A stretch of 64,000 nucleotides of DNA, taken from WHSW01 sp033856255 (GTDB lineage: Bacteria > Actinomycetota > Thermoleophilia > Solirubrobacterales > 70-9). The stretch spans positions 171,157 to 235,156 of the forward strand of contig JAWVFH010000002.1 of assembly GCA_033856255.1 (NCBI GenBank), read 5' to 3'. Positions 36,162-44,783 of the stretch are shown here, in pieces; the first letter of the stretch is position 1; the number at the start of each line of letters is the position of its first letter. Under the pieces are notes generated by a model. The model worked only from the letters and a program-made list of their open reading frames with translations, made no database searches and was not told where the DNA came from. The position numbers were made by a program, and so were the translations under genes.

Positions 36162-36539
36162 CTACTCCTGGTCGGCGGGGATCCGGACGCCGAGCCGAAC
36201 GACGGTCTCCACGGGCAGGGCTCCGTCGATCGCCTCGGCGAGCCGCTCGCGGATCTCTTCCGCGCGCTGCTTCCAAGCCTTGGCGTCGTCGAGGTCGGAG
36301 CGCTCGATCTCGAGCTCGCCGGCGTCGAGCTGCTGGGCCGAGTCGTGGGGCGGGACCGGGTGGGCGAGGTCGAACCGGCGCCGCTCGAGGTCGTCGAGCC
36401 GCTCGCGGGCGGCCTGGCGGTCGTCGCCGCTGGCGCCGCCGGAGAGCAGTCGTTTGCGGAGCTCGGCGGTTTCGTCCTCATCGGCCAGCGTCTCGGCGAG
36501 CGCCTCGTCGTAGCCGGTGCCGGAGTGAGATTCGCTCAT
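36162..36539 (-). CDS. Acidic helical hypothetical protein
   Basis: The 125-residue protein starts MSESHSGTGYDEALAET. It is rich in Asp/Glu/Arg, with two amphipathic helices (ARERLDDLERRRFDL and AKAWKQRAEEIRERLAEAI) and a short C-terminal strand (VVRLGVRI). It has no signal peptide. It lies between the two copies of the 60-nt repeat, beside a collagen-like gene. I recognise no family. Confidence 0.6.
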   Translation of the reverse strand: MSESHSGTGYDEALAETLADEDETAELRKRLLSGGASGDDRQAARERLDDLERRRFDLAHPVPPHDSAQQLDAGELEIERSDLDDAKAWKQRAEEIRERLAEAIDGALPVETVVRLGVRIPADQE

Positions 36540-36581
36540 GGACTCCTACTTCCCGTTCGGACGCGGCTGAACCGGAGGGCG

Positions 36582-37490
36582 TCAGCAGCCGCCGATGACG
36601 AAGCGCGAAGCAGCGTTGAGGATGATGCCGCCAGGACCCGTGGCGCCCGTCGCGCCCGTCGCGCCGGTCACGCCGGTCGAGCCGGTCGAGCCAGCTGGGC
36701 CGGTCGAGCCAGCCGGGCCCGTCGGGCCGGTCGAGCCGGCTGGGCCGGTAGAGCCCGTGCAACCGGTCGCTCCGGTGTCTCCGGTCGAGCCGGTCGGCCC
36801 TGTCGCGCCGCCGGGTCCGGTGGCGCCCGTAGAGCCCGTCGTACCGGGGACGCCCGGCGGGCCCGTGCCACCCGTCGCCCCGGGGCCGCCCGTTGCTCCC
36901 GTGCCGCCCGTCGCGCCGGTGCCGCCCGTCGCGCCGGTGCCACCCGTCGCGCCGGTGCCACCCGTCGCGCCGGGGCCGCCCGTTGCTCCCGTGCCACCCG
37001 TCGCGCCAGGGCCGCCCGTCGCTCCGGTGCTACCACCCGTGCCACCGGCGCCGGTCGCCCCGGTCGTGCCCCCGGGTCCGGTCGGACCCTGGAGACCGTT
37101 GACCGAGCAGTCGACGCCGCCCGCGATCGCTCGCAGGTCGGAGACCCAGTCGTTGGCGTCGTCCCGGGTCAGGCCGTGGGAGCCGATATTGCGGCGGATC
37201 ATCCCGATCAGCTCGTCGAGCCGGGCGCAGGCCTCTCCGTTCGCCTCCAGCGAAAGCGCCTGCTGCACGCGGGCGATTCGCACGATCAGCCGGCGCTTCA
37301 GGTTGTCGCCGACACCGGAGAGCCGGACCTTGCGTCGGAGGGAACTGAGCCGCTTCTCCGGCGTCGCCAGCCCGGCGAGCGCCGATCCGGGTGCCCAGAG
37401 CACGGCACCGCCGAACACCGCTCCGCGGGTGACGAATCGCCGGCGGGTGATCGGGTTGAGGTCGCCGTTCCCTGGCTTCCCATCCTCCAT
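36582..37490 (-). CDS. Tat-exported collagen-like protein 1
   Basis: The 302-residue protein has four parts. A Tat signal comes first (ITRRRFVTRGAVFGGAVLWAPG, residues 13-37). A 100-residue helical domain follows, with RRKVRLSGVGDNLKRRL and MIRRNIGSHGLTRDDANDW. Then comes a Gly-X-Y tract of about 45 triplets (GAT, GGT, GGP, GST units, about 148-285). The C-terminal cap IILNAASRFVIGGC ends in Cys. Gly is at every third place without a break. It should form a collagen-like triple helix outside the cell. The helical domain recurs in the proteins at 43469 and 44784 and may trimerise. Confidence 0.85.
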   Translation of the reverse strand: MEDGKPGNGDLNPITRRRFVTRGAVFGGAVLWAPGSALAGLATPEKRLSSLRRKVRLSGVGDNLKRRLIVRIARVQQALSLEANGEACARLDELIGMIRRNIGSHGLTRDDANDWVSDLRAIAGGVDCSVNGLQGPTGPGGTTGATGAGGTGGSTGATGGPGATGGTGATGGPGATGGTGATGGTGATGGTGATGGTGATGGPGATGGTGPPGVPGTTGSTGATGPGGATGPTGSTGDTGATGCTGSTGPAGSTGPTGPAGSTGPAGSTGSTGVTGATGATGATGPGGIILNAASRFVIGGC

Positions 37491-37521
37491 GCAAACCCGA
37501 CCCTATACCCGTCGAACTGCA

Positions 37522-37587
37522 CGTCAAGGGCCCCGCCGACGATGACGACGATCGGCTCGCTGCTGGACCGCTTCGACGGTTCCTAGT
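37522..37587 (+). pseudogene. 3' remnant of a copy of the lipoprotein gene at 35238
   Basis: The last 37 nt (37548-37584) equal 36111-36147 exactly. Including imperfect matches, the similarity spans about 60 nt and ends at an in-frame stop (residues TIGSLLDRFDGS). It lies just before the collagen 1 start and the cupredoxin stop. It is evidence of duplication followed by insertion or deletion between the copies. Confidence 0.7.
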
Positions 37588-38068
37588 TGACGGTGAAGGT
37601 GCCGTACATGCCCGCCGCGTAGTGGCCGGGCAGGTTGCAGAACATCACGTACTTGCCGGCCTTCAGGTCGAGCGTCACGGTGCCGTCGGCGCCGCCCTCG
37701 ACCTCCGGAATCTCGCCGGGCGAGTCGAGGCTCTCCTCGTCGACGCTGCCGTCGGAGGTGGTCGGCAGCTTCGCCGGGTCCGCGTCGGTCTTCGCCAGGA
37801 CGAGCTCGTGGGGCTCGGCGCCGGTATTCGGGGCGTCGATCGTCACCGAGCCGGCCTTCGCCGTCGCGTCGGAGGGCAGATAGGAGAACTCGTTCATCTC
37901 GATAGAGACCGTCTCGTCGCCGCCGGTGGGCGTGGTGGGCTCCGCGGCGGCGGGCGTGGACGTGGGCGTGGTGGAGCTGTCGGCGCTGCTGCCGCAGCCG
38001 GCCAGGACGGCGCCAAACGAAACGGCGGTCAGTACGGCCAGGCCCACAGTGATCGATCTCAGTTTCAT
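37583..38068 (-). CDS. Cupredoxin-like copper lipoprotein
   Basis: The 161-residue protein has a lipobox (AVLAGC, Cys25), a Thr/Pro linker and a plastocyanin-like domain. The type-1 copper ligands are visible: His in EPHELVL, then Cys, His and Met in MFCNLPGHYAAGM. It likely carries electrons at the outer face of the membrane, or binds copper. Start ATG 38068 has an AGGAAAG-like ribosome site. The stop overlaps the lipoprotein-gene remnant by a few nt. Confidence 0.88.
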   Translation of the reverse strand: MKLRSITVGLAVLTAVSFGAVLAGCGSSADSSTTPTSTPAAAEPTTPTGGDETVSIEMNEFSYLPSDATAKAGSVTIDAPNTGAEPHELVLAKTDADPAKLPTTSDGSVDEESLDSPGEIPEVEGGADGTVTLDLKAGKYVMFCNLPGHYAAGMYGTFTVN

Positions 38069-38202
38069 CGGCTTTCCTCTCGATTGGACGTTCGATTCGA
38101 TGATCCAGTCCCGCCGGGCGCGGCGCGTCCGCGAGCCCTACCGGACCGTCTACGTAGTCGACACGGGACCGCCGGCCGGCATTTCGGTTCTAAGATCGCC
38201 GG

Positions 38203-41200
38203 GTGGAGATCGCCCCGGGTCGGTCGGAGACGAGGCCGACGATCTGCCTGAGCATGATCGTCCGCGACGAGGAGCACGTCGTCCGCGAGACGCTCGACGC
38301 GGTCGCTCCCCGGATCGACTACTGGGTCATCGTCGACACGGGCTCCGGCGACGGCACGGTCGAGGCGATCCGCTCGCACATGGCGGCGCTCGAGATCCCC
38401 GGCGAGCTGCACCAGCGACCGTGGCGAGACTTCGGAGCCAACCGCACCGAGGCGCTCGAGCTCTGCCGGGGAAAGGCCGACTACGCCTGGATGATCGACG
38501 CCGACGATCTGCCGGTCGGCGACCTCGACCTCACCGGCCTGGTGGCCGACTCCTACCTGCTGCTCTACGGCCCTGACTTTCGCTACTGGCGAAAGCAGGT
38601 CTTTCGCGACGGGCTGCGGTGGCGCTACAAGGGCGTCGTCCACGAGTTCGTCCATTGCCTCGACCCCGCCAGCGAGGCGCGCCTGGAGGGCGACTATCAC
38701 GTCGAGTCGCGCCGGCTCGGGGGGCGGAGCCACGCCGCCGACAAGTACGAACGCGATGCGCGCCTGCTGAGCGAGGCGCTCGAGCGCGACCCCGACGACG
38801 AGCGGGCGGCCTTCTACCTCGCCCAGAGCCTGTTCGACGCCGGCGACCACGCGGCGGCGCTCGATTGGTACACGCGCCGGGTCGCGATGGGAGGCTGGGA
38901 CGAGGAGACCTTCTACTCGCTGCTGCGCCGCGGCGCCTGCCTCGAGGCGCTCGGTGAGCCGTGGGAGCGTTCGCTTGACGCCTATCTGACGGCGTGGCAG
39001 CAGCGCCCGACCCGGGTCGAGCCGCTGCACGAGATCGCGCGCCACTATCGGCTCGCGGGCGAGTACCGGCTCGGCTACCTGTTCGCCAAGCGCGCCGTCG
39101 AGATCCCCTTCCCGGAGGACGACACCCTGTTCGTCGCGGCCGACCACTACGCCTGGCGCGTGCGCGACGAGCTCGCGATCTGCGCCTACTGGATCGGCGA
39201 GCTCGCCGAGAGCTTCGAGCTTTGCTCGGCGCTGGCCGAGGACGAGGCCGTGCCGGAGGCAGAGCGCGAGCGCGTGCTCGGCAACCGCGACTTGTGCGTC
39301 GAGTCGCTGGTCGAGGCGAGCGCCGCCTATCCGGCCGAGCTCGTGCGGCGGCTGGCGGCGCGCGAGGATGACGCCGCCGAGCCCGAGGTCACGCTGACGA
39401 TCACCTCATGCCGGCGCCCGGCGCTGTTCGAGCGCACGGTCAACTCGTTCCTCAACTGCTGCGAGGACGTCGAGCGGATCGGGCGGTTCGTCTGCGTCGA
39501 CAACGGGTCGAGCGAGGCGGATCGCGGGCGGATGGCGGAGCTCTATCCGTTCTTCGAGTTCATCCACACCGATCCGGAGACCGAGCGCCACGCCGAGGGC
39601 ATGAACCGGATCCTCGAGCTGCTCACCGGTCCCTACTGGCTTCACCTCGAAGACGACTGGGACTTCTTCGCCCCGCAGCGCTACATCGAGCGGGCGCTCG
39701 CAGTGCTCGACGACGACCCTGCGATCGCCCAGGTCGCCTTCAATCGCAACTACGGCGAGACCCTCGCCCAGCGGGCGATCGCCGGCGGGGAGTTGCGGTG
39801 GACCGGGCGCGGCCGCCGCCGCTACCGGCTGCACGACCATCTCAGCGGCGAGGCCTGGGACGCGCACCTTCAGGGGCTCGAACCCGGCGAGCGCACCAAC
39901 GCCTACTGGCCGCACTTCACCCTGCGGCCGTCGCTGATCCGCGCCGACGCGGTCAGGCGGCTCGGTCGCTTCGAGCCCGGCCCGGGCCATTTCGAGGCCG
40001 AGTTCGCGGAGCGCTTCACCGCCGCCGGCCTGCGGACGGCGTTCTTCGACGAGATCAACTGCCTGCACACCGGGCGGCTGACCTCCGACGCGCCCGGGCA
40101 CGGGGCGCCGAGCGCCTACGAGCTGGTCGGCGACGGCGCCCATCCCGCGCACCCCGGCGGACGCGGGGAGGCGGCCGGCGTCGAGGTCCGGGTGATCAAC
40201 CTCGACCGCCGCGAGGATCGCTGGCGCTCGTTCGGCGAGCGGGCCGAGGCGGCGGCGGGGCGGGCGTTCGCCGCCCGCTGCGAGCGTTTTCGGGCCGTCG
40301 ACGGCAGCGAGCTCGAGCTCACCCCCGAGCTCCGCCACCGCTTTCGCGGCAACGACTTCGGCTTTCGCCGCGGGATGATCGGCTGCGCGCTCAGCCATCT
40401 CGCTGTCTGGCGCGAGCTCGCGGAGTCCGGCGCGTCCGCGCGCCTGGTGCTGGAGGACGACGCGCGCCTGTGCACCGGGTTCGATGCCCGACTGGCGGAG
40501 CTCGGCCGGGACCTCGAACGCGAGCACCCCGACTTCGACGCGGTCCTGCTCGGGCTTTATCGCCATGGCGAGATCGCCCCCTCGACCCCGGCCGACGATC
40601 GACGTCCGCTGGAGCTGCGGCCATTACGCGCCGATGGCTTCCTCGGCGGCAGCTTCGCTTACCTGCTGTCGGCAAAGGGGGCGCGGAGGCTGCTCGAGCT
40701 CGCCGATCGCGACGGGATCCGCAATGGGATCGACGTCTTCGTCGTTCGTCATCATGAGGAGCTGGCGCTGTTCGAGTGCGACCCGCAGTTCGCCGGGGCG
40801 CCGCTGGCCGGCCCCGCGGGCGCGGCCGACTCGGACATCCAGTACGACGTCGACCCGGTGGCTGACGCCGCGAGCGAGCCGGTGGCGCTGACGGTGCTCG
40901 CCCGCGGCGCCCTGGTCGGCGAGCTGAGGCTCGATCTGGAGCCGCACCCGTCCGTCGTCAGCGCCACGATCGCCCACCGCGAGAGCGAAGGGGGTCTGCG
41001 GGTCGCGGTTCGCACGGAGCAGGGGGACGGCGACTACCTGGTCGTCCTCGACGAGGAGCTCACCGTGACCGGGGTCGAGCCGGCGGCGTACCCCGACGAC
41101 GCCGCGACCGCGGTGGCGATCGGGGCGGGCCGGCTCTCGATCGAGTCGAACGGGGACGGCGCCTCGAGCGCGCACAGGTTCGTGATTCGCGACGGGGCGA

Positions 41201-41373
41201 GCCGGGTGACGGCCGCGTCGCCCGGATTCACCTTCCTCGGTGGCAGGGCGGAGACGTTCGGCGGGCTGACGCTCGCCGACGGCGAGCTCGCGATCGCGTT
41301 CGCCTCCGACGGCAAGGCGGGCATCGCGGTGCTCGAGCAGGACGAGCTCGAGGAGCTGCTCGAGCCGTGTTGA
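38203..41373 (+). CDS. Giant multidomain glycosyltransferase: GT2, TPR-like, GT2, GT25
   Basis: The 1056-residue protein has no signal or membrane helix. Residues 14-130 are a GT2 domain (ICLSMIVRDEEHVV, VDTGSGDGT, MIDADD). Residues 160-380 are helical and TPR-like. Residues 395-640 are a second GT2-like domain (ITSCRRPALFERTV, VDNGSS, LHLEDDWDFF). Residues 660-870 match GT25 (VRVINLDRREDRW, GCALSHLAVWREL, LVLEDDARL, FLGGSFAYLLSAKGARRL). Residues 885-1056 are beta-rich. GT25 includes collagen and LPS galactosyltransferases. Start GTG 38203 is 134 nt from the divergent cupredoxin. It overlaps the GT10 gene by 7 nt. Neighbouring collagen-like genes suggest the substrate, which is inference. Confidence 0.88.
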   Translation: MEIAPGRSETRPTICLSMIVRDEEHVVRETLDAVAPRIDYWVIVDTGSGDGTVEAIRSHMAALEIPGELHQRPWRDFGANRTEALELCRGKADYAWMIDADDLPVGDLDLTGLVADSYLLLYGPDFRYWRKQVFRDGLRWRYKGVVHEFVHCLDPASEARLEGDYHVESRRLGGRSHAADKYERDARLLSEALERDPDDERAAFYLAQSLFDAGDHAAALDWYTRRVAMGGWDEETFYSLLRRGACLEALGEPWERSLDAYLTAWQQRPTRVEPLHEIARHYRLAGEYRLGYLFAKRAVEIPFPEDDTLFVAADHYAWRVRDELAICAYWIGELAESFELCSALAEDEAVPEAERERVLGNRDLCVESLVEASAAYPAELVRRLAAREDDAAEPEVTLTITSCRRPALFERTVNSFLNCCEDVERIGRFVCVDNGSSEADRGRMAELYPFFEFIHTDPETERHAEGMNRILELLTGPYWLHLEDDWDFFAPQRYIERALAVLDDDPAIAQVAFNRNYGETLAQRAIAGGELRWTGRGRRRYRLHDHLSGEAWDAHLQGLEPGERTNAYWPHFTLRPSLIRADAVRRLGRFEPGPGHFEAEFAERFTAAGLRTAFFDEINCLHTGRLTSDAPGHGAPSAYELVGDGAHPAHPGGRGEAAGVEVRVINLDRREDRWRSFGERAEAAAGRAFAARCERFRAVDGSELELTPELRHRFRGNDFGFRRGMIGCALSHLAVWRELAESGASARLVLEDDARLCTGFDARLAELGRDLEREHPDFDAVLLGLYRHGEIAPSTPADDRRPLELRPLRADGFLGGSFAYLLSAKGARRLLELADRDGIRNGIDVFVVRHHEELALFECDPQFAGAPLAGPAGAADSDIQYDVDPVADAASEPVALTVLARGALVGELRLDLEPHPSVVSATIAHRESEGGLRVAVRTEQGDGDYLVVLDEELTVTGVEPAAYPDDAATAVAIGAGRLSIESNGDGASSAHRFVIRDGASRVTAASPGFTFLGGRAETFGGLTLADGELAIAFASDGKAGIAVLEQDELEELLEPC

Positions 41374-43472
41374 GCGACGACGCCCGCCCGGGGATCCACC
41401 CGGGTGAGGTGATCCGGGTGCGGCCGTTGAGCTGGTGGTCCGACTCGCGCGGTCTCTGCGAGCTGTTCAACTCGATGACCCCGCAGGGCAACTACGAGTG
41501 GCCGTTCACGGACCTCGCCGGGCGCCCGTGGCGGATGCGCCTCGTCGACGACGACGCGGCGACCGACTTCTGGGCGGTCTTCTCGGCGACCGGGGCCGAG
41601 CAGGCCGACCCGGACCCCGCGCGCACGGTCGTCTTCCAGCAGGAGCCGGAGATGTCGAGCGAGCCGATGCGCGGGCGCTGGGGGCCGTGGGCGGCGCCGA
41701 GCCCGCTGCGCTTCCTCCAGGTCCGCGACCACCGCCGCTACCGCAACTCGGTCGAGTGGTGGATCGGGCGCGGCTTCGCCGAGCTGCGCGACGGCCCGCC
41801 GCCAGAGAAGACGGCGACCATCGCAGCCTGCGTCTCGGCCAAGTACTTCGACCCGGGCCACGTCAAGCGGATCGACTTCCTGCGCTTTCTCGACGGCCAG
41901 GACCTCGACCTCGACATCTACGGCGATCCCGAGAACGGGTTTCGCCGCGATCGCGGGCCGACGCCGAAGTACGACAAGAGCCGGGCGATCCTGCCCTATC
42001 GCTACTACTTCGACGCCGAGAACCACGCGACGCCGAACTTCGTCACCGAGAAGGTCCTCGACTGCATCCTCGGCGAGGCGCTGTGCTTCTACTGGGGCGC
42101 GCCCAACCTCGACTCGTTCATCGACCCGGAGGCGTTCATCGCGCTCGAGCTCGAGGACTTCGAGGCCGATCTGGCGCGGATCAGGGAGGCGATCGCCACC
42201 GACGAGTGGAGCCGGCGGCTGTCGCGAATCCGGGCCGAGAAGCGGCGCATCCTCGAGCGGCTAGGCCTCCTTCCCACCCTGGCGCTGGCGATCGATCCGG
42301 CCCGCGAGTCGCGGTCCTGGGCGGTCAGCGAGGACGATCGCCTGCGGGCCGAGCGCCTGTTCGGCGAGGCGCGCTGCCTGGACTTCGTCGAGGTCTCGGA
42401 CCGCGGCGGCGATCCACTGGACAGCGAGACCCTCGACGCCGAACGCCGCCTGCGCTGGAGCGGGCTGGTGCTGGAGGCCGACGGCGAGCGGGCGCTCGCG
42501 GCACGCCGCCAGCGCGACTGCACGGTCGTCATCGACGACGGCGGTCAGCCGCTGCACGGGGTCGTCGCCCGCAACGGAATCGACGCCACGGCGATCGAAT
42601 GGCTCAACCTCGCCGTCGCCGAGCCGAGCGACTGGCTGCGCCCGGGCGGCAGGCTCGACCCGGCCCGGGTCCGCGCCAACGTGGTCACGATGCCGCTCGC
42701 GTCCGCCGACGAGCGCCGCCGCTGCCAGGAGCTGCTGGCGCCCTTCGCCTACGAGCCGTCGCCCGACCCCGGCGATCCGCCCGAGGCCGCCGGTGCGGCG
42801 CTGCGCGCGGGGCGCGACGACGTCTTCGGCTTCTACCACCTGTGCACGATCAACAACTGGCGCGACGTCCTCGCCGAGCAGGTCGCGGCCTGGCGCGAAT
42901 CGGGGTTGGAGGAGGCGACGACGCGGGTCCACTGCGCGGTCGTCGGGCCGGAGGCCGCGGCCGGGGCGGCCGAGCTCGAGGCGGCGCTGGGCGACCGGGT
43001 CGAGGTGGTTCACCTCTCCGACGAGGCGACGGCCTACGAGCGCCCGATCCTCGAGCACGCCCGCCGCTTCTGCGAGCGCGACGAGCCGCTCGCACGGGCC
43101 GCTTGGTACATGCACGCAAAGGGCGTCTCGGACCACCATTGGCGGAACCCGAACGTCGCCGCGTGGCGGCGCTACATGCAGAGCTTCGTCGCCGGGCGCT
43201 GGCGCGAGTGCGCCGGGGCGCTCGCCGATCACGACCTCTGCGGGGTCAACTGGCACGCCGAGCCGGCGCCCCACTTCAGCGGCAACTTCTGGTGGGCGAG
43301 GCCGCGGTATCTCGCCCGCCTGGCCGAGACGATCGGGCCAGCCCACTCGGACCCGGAGTTCTGGATCGGGACCGGTCAGCCGGTCGTCCGCTCGTTGCAC
43401 GAGAGCGGCATCGACCACTACCTGGAGCCGTATCCGAGCGAGCGCTACGAGCCGGTGGGTGAGCTGACCTAG
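41367..43472 (+). CDS. Multidomain glycosyltransferase with GT10 fucosyltransferase-like domain
   Basis: The 701-residue protein contains a GT10 core (about 205-262: YRYYFDAENHATPNFVTEKV, LCFYWGAPNLDSFIDPEAFI), the nucleotide-sugar site of alpha-1,3-fucosyltransferases. Residues 310-400 resemble an FkbM-type methyltransferase fragment (CLDFVEVSDRGGDPLD, WSGLVLEADGE). Residues 485-690 form a further sugar-enzyme-like domain with YMHAKGVSDHHW and HFSGNFWWARPRYL. It starts at GTG 41367, overlapping the GT25 gene, and must be co-translated with it. Its stop shares CTAG with the convergent collagen 2 gene. Donor and acceptor are unknown. Confidence 0.85.
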   Translation: MLSDDARPGIHPGEVIRVRPLSWWSDSRGLCELFNSMTPQGNYEWPFTDLAGRPWRMRLVDDDAATDFWAVFSATGAEQADPDPARTVVFQQEPEMSSEPMRGRWGPWAAPSPLRFLQVRDHRRYRNSVEWWIGRGFAELRDGPPPEKTATIAACVSAKYFDPGHVKRIDFLRFLDGQDLDLDIYGDPENGFRRDRGPTPKYDKSRAILPYRYYFDAENHATPNFVTEKVLDCILGEALCFYWGAPNLDSFIDPEAFIALELEDFEADLARIREAIATDEWSRRLSRIRAEKRRILERLGLLPTLALAIDPARESRSWAVSEDDRLRAERLFGEARCLDFVEVSDRGGDPLDSETLDAERRLRWSGLVLEADGERALAARRQRDCTVVIDDGGQPLHGVVARNGIDATAIEWLNLAVAEPSDWLRPGGRLDPARVRANVVTMPLASADERRRCQELLAPFAYEPSPDPGDPPEAAGAALRAGRDDVFGFYHLCTINNWRDVLAEQVAAWRESGLEEATTRVHCAVVGPEAAAGAAELEAALGDRVEVVHLSDEATAYERPILEHARRFCERDEPLARAAWYMHAKGVSDHHWRNPNVAAWRRYMQSFVAGRWRECAGALADHDLCGVNWHAEPAPHFSGNFWWARPRYLARLAETIGPAHSDPEFWIGTGQPVVRSLHESGIDHYLEPYPSERYEPVGELT

Positions 43473-44404
43473 CCGGCCCCGGTCGCGCCGGTCGGGCCTG
43501 TGGCACCCGTTGCTCCGGTCGGGCCGGTCGGGCCCGTGGGACCGGTTGCTCCGGTTGCTCCGGTCGGGCCGGTTGCTCCGGTCGTGCCCGTGGTCCCGGT
43601 CGTTCCGCTGGCCCCGCCCGTGGCACCGGTCGAGCCCTGCGTTCCGGTGCTTCCGGTGGTCCCCGTCGAGCCGGTGTCGCCCGTCGAACCCACCGGGCCG
43701 GTGGTGCCGGTCGAGCCGGTGGTGCCGGTCGAGCCGGTGGTCCCGGTGCTCCCGGTCGAACCGGTGGTGCCGGTGGAACCCGTGCTCCCGGTGGTCCCCG
43801 TCGAACCTGTGCTCCCGGTGGTGCCGGTGGAACCCGTGCTCCCGGTCGTGCCGGTCGAACCTGTGCTCCCGGTCGTGCCGGTCGAACCCGTGCTGCCGGT
43901 CGTGCCCGTGCTGCCGGTGGTTCCGGTCGATCCCGTGCCGCCGGTTGTGCCCGTCGATCCGGTGGTCCCGGTGGAGCCCGTGCTGCCGCTCGGCCCGGTC
44001 GAGCCGGTGCCCCCGGGCCCGCCGGGGCCCGTCGGCCCGGTCGGGTTGCCGACCGGGATCGAGTCGCGGATCCGCAGCGCCCGGGTCGACCATCGGTGCG
44101 CCTGCCTGGGCGTCAGCCCGTTGTCGCCCGAGCTGCCCTTGAGCAGGTAGGCGATCGCCTGCAGGAGATCGCGAGCGACATCGTTGTAGCCGAGCTCGAG
44201 CGCCTGCAGCGCCTTCGCGATCAGCGTCAGCAGCCGGCGCTGGAGCGTCCCGCCGACGCCCGAGCGGTTGATGCTGCGCCGCAGCGCCTGCAGCCGCTCG
44301 ACGGTCGTGAGTTGCCCCGCGAGGGCCTCCGTGGGCGCAAAGATCAGCGCTCCCCCGAAGCCGACGCTCGTCTGCACGAAGCGCCGGCGGCTGATCGAAT
44401 CCAT
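43469..44404 (-). CDS. Tat-exported collagen-like protein 2
   Basis: The 311-residue protein has a Tat signal (ISRRRFVQTSVGFGGALIF), the same helical domain as collagen 1 (RRSINRSGVGGTLQRRLL, GLTPRQAHRW) and a long Gly-X-Y tract from about 124 to the end. The triplets are mostly GST, GTT, GPT and GAT, so Thr fills nearly every Y position. There is no C-terminal cap; the chain ends GPTGATGAG. Thr-rich Gly-X-Y tracts are known sites of O-glycosylation in Bacillus BclA. It is divergent from the ABM-like gene at 44476. Confidence 0.85.
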   Translation of the reverse strand: MDSISRRRFVQTSVGFGGALIFAPTEALAGQLTTVERLQALRRSINRSGVGGTLQRRLLTLIAKALQALELGYNDVARDLLQAIAYLLKGSSGDNGLTPRQAHRWSTRALRIRDSIPVGNPTGPTGPGGPGGTGSTGPSGSTGSTGTTGSTGTTGGTGSTGTTGSTGTTGSTGSTGTTGSTGSTGTTGSTGSTGTTGSTGSTGTTGSTGSTGTTGSTGSTGTTGSTGTTGSTGTTGPVGSTGDTGSTGTTGSTGTQGSTGATGGASGTTGTTGTTGATGPTGATGATGPTGPTGPTGATGATGPTGATGAG

Positions 44405-44475
44405 CGCCCGCGAGTCTAGTCGGAGGCCCTGGTACGTTGGCCGCGCCTACGCCCCGCCGAGGAAAGGACCGTCCC

Positions 44476-44775
44476 ATCCACGTCGCCGAGTTCACCCTCC
44501 ACGCCAAGCCCGGCCACTTCGAACAGGTGGCCGAGATCTACTCCAACTTCGCCGCCGGCTTCCTGAGCAGCCAGGAGGCGCTCGAGACCGTGCTCATCCT
44601 CGGCGACGAGGCGGCCGGGACCGTGCGCGGGATCGGCGTCTTCACCGACGAGCCCGCCGCCGACGCCGTCAACAGCAACCCGGAGTTCGCGGCCTTCAAC
44701 GACGAGGTCGCGCCGCTGCTCGCCGCGCCGTCCGAGCGCGTCGAGCTACAGCTCCTGCACCACTACGTGAAGTAG
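44476..44775 (+). CDS. Small ABM-like protein, probable ATC start
   Basis: The 99-residue protein reads IHVAEFTLHAKPGHFEQV, VLILGDEAAGTVRGIGVF and LQLLHHYVK, a dimeric alpha/beta-barrel pattern. An ideal Shine-Dalgarno, AGGAAAGG (44460-44467), stands 8 nt before ATC 44476. No ATG or GTG is near. The alternative is TTG 44437, which would put the ribosome site inside the gene and add 13 residues. ATC initiation is therefore proposed. Confidence 0.72.
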   Translation: MHVAEFTLHAKPGHFEQVAEIYSNFAAGFLSSQEALETVLILGDEAAGTVRGIGVFTDEPAADAVNSNPEFAAFNDEVAPLLAAPSERVELQLLHHYVK

Positions 44776-44783
44776 GCGGGCGC

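Noticed and set aside
36893..37040. Tandem DNA repeats as CRISPR or minisatellite element
   Set aside because: The repeats code for in-frame Gly-X-Y triplets with no spacers of regular length.
36595..37545. Rightward frame coding a Pro-Val-rich protein opposite collagen gene 1, with a similar one at 43500-44150
   Set aside because: It is the antisense reading of Gly-X-Y codons; the leftward frames have Tat signals and a conserved domain.
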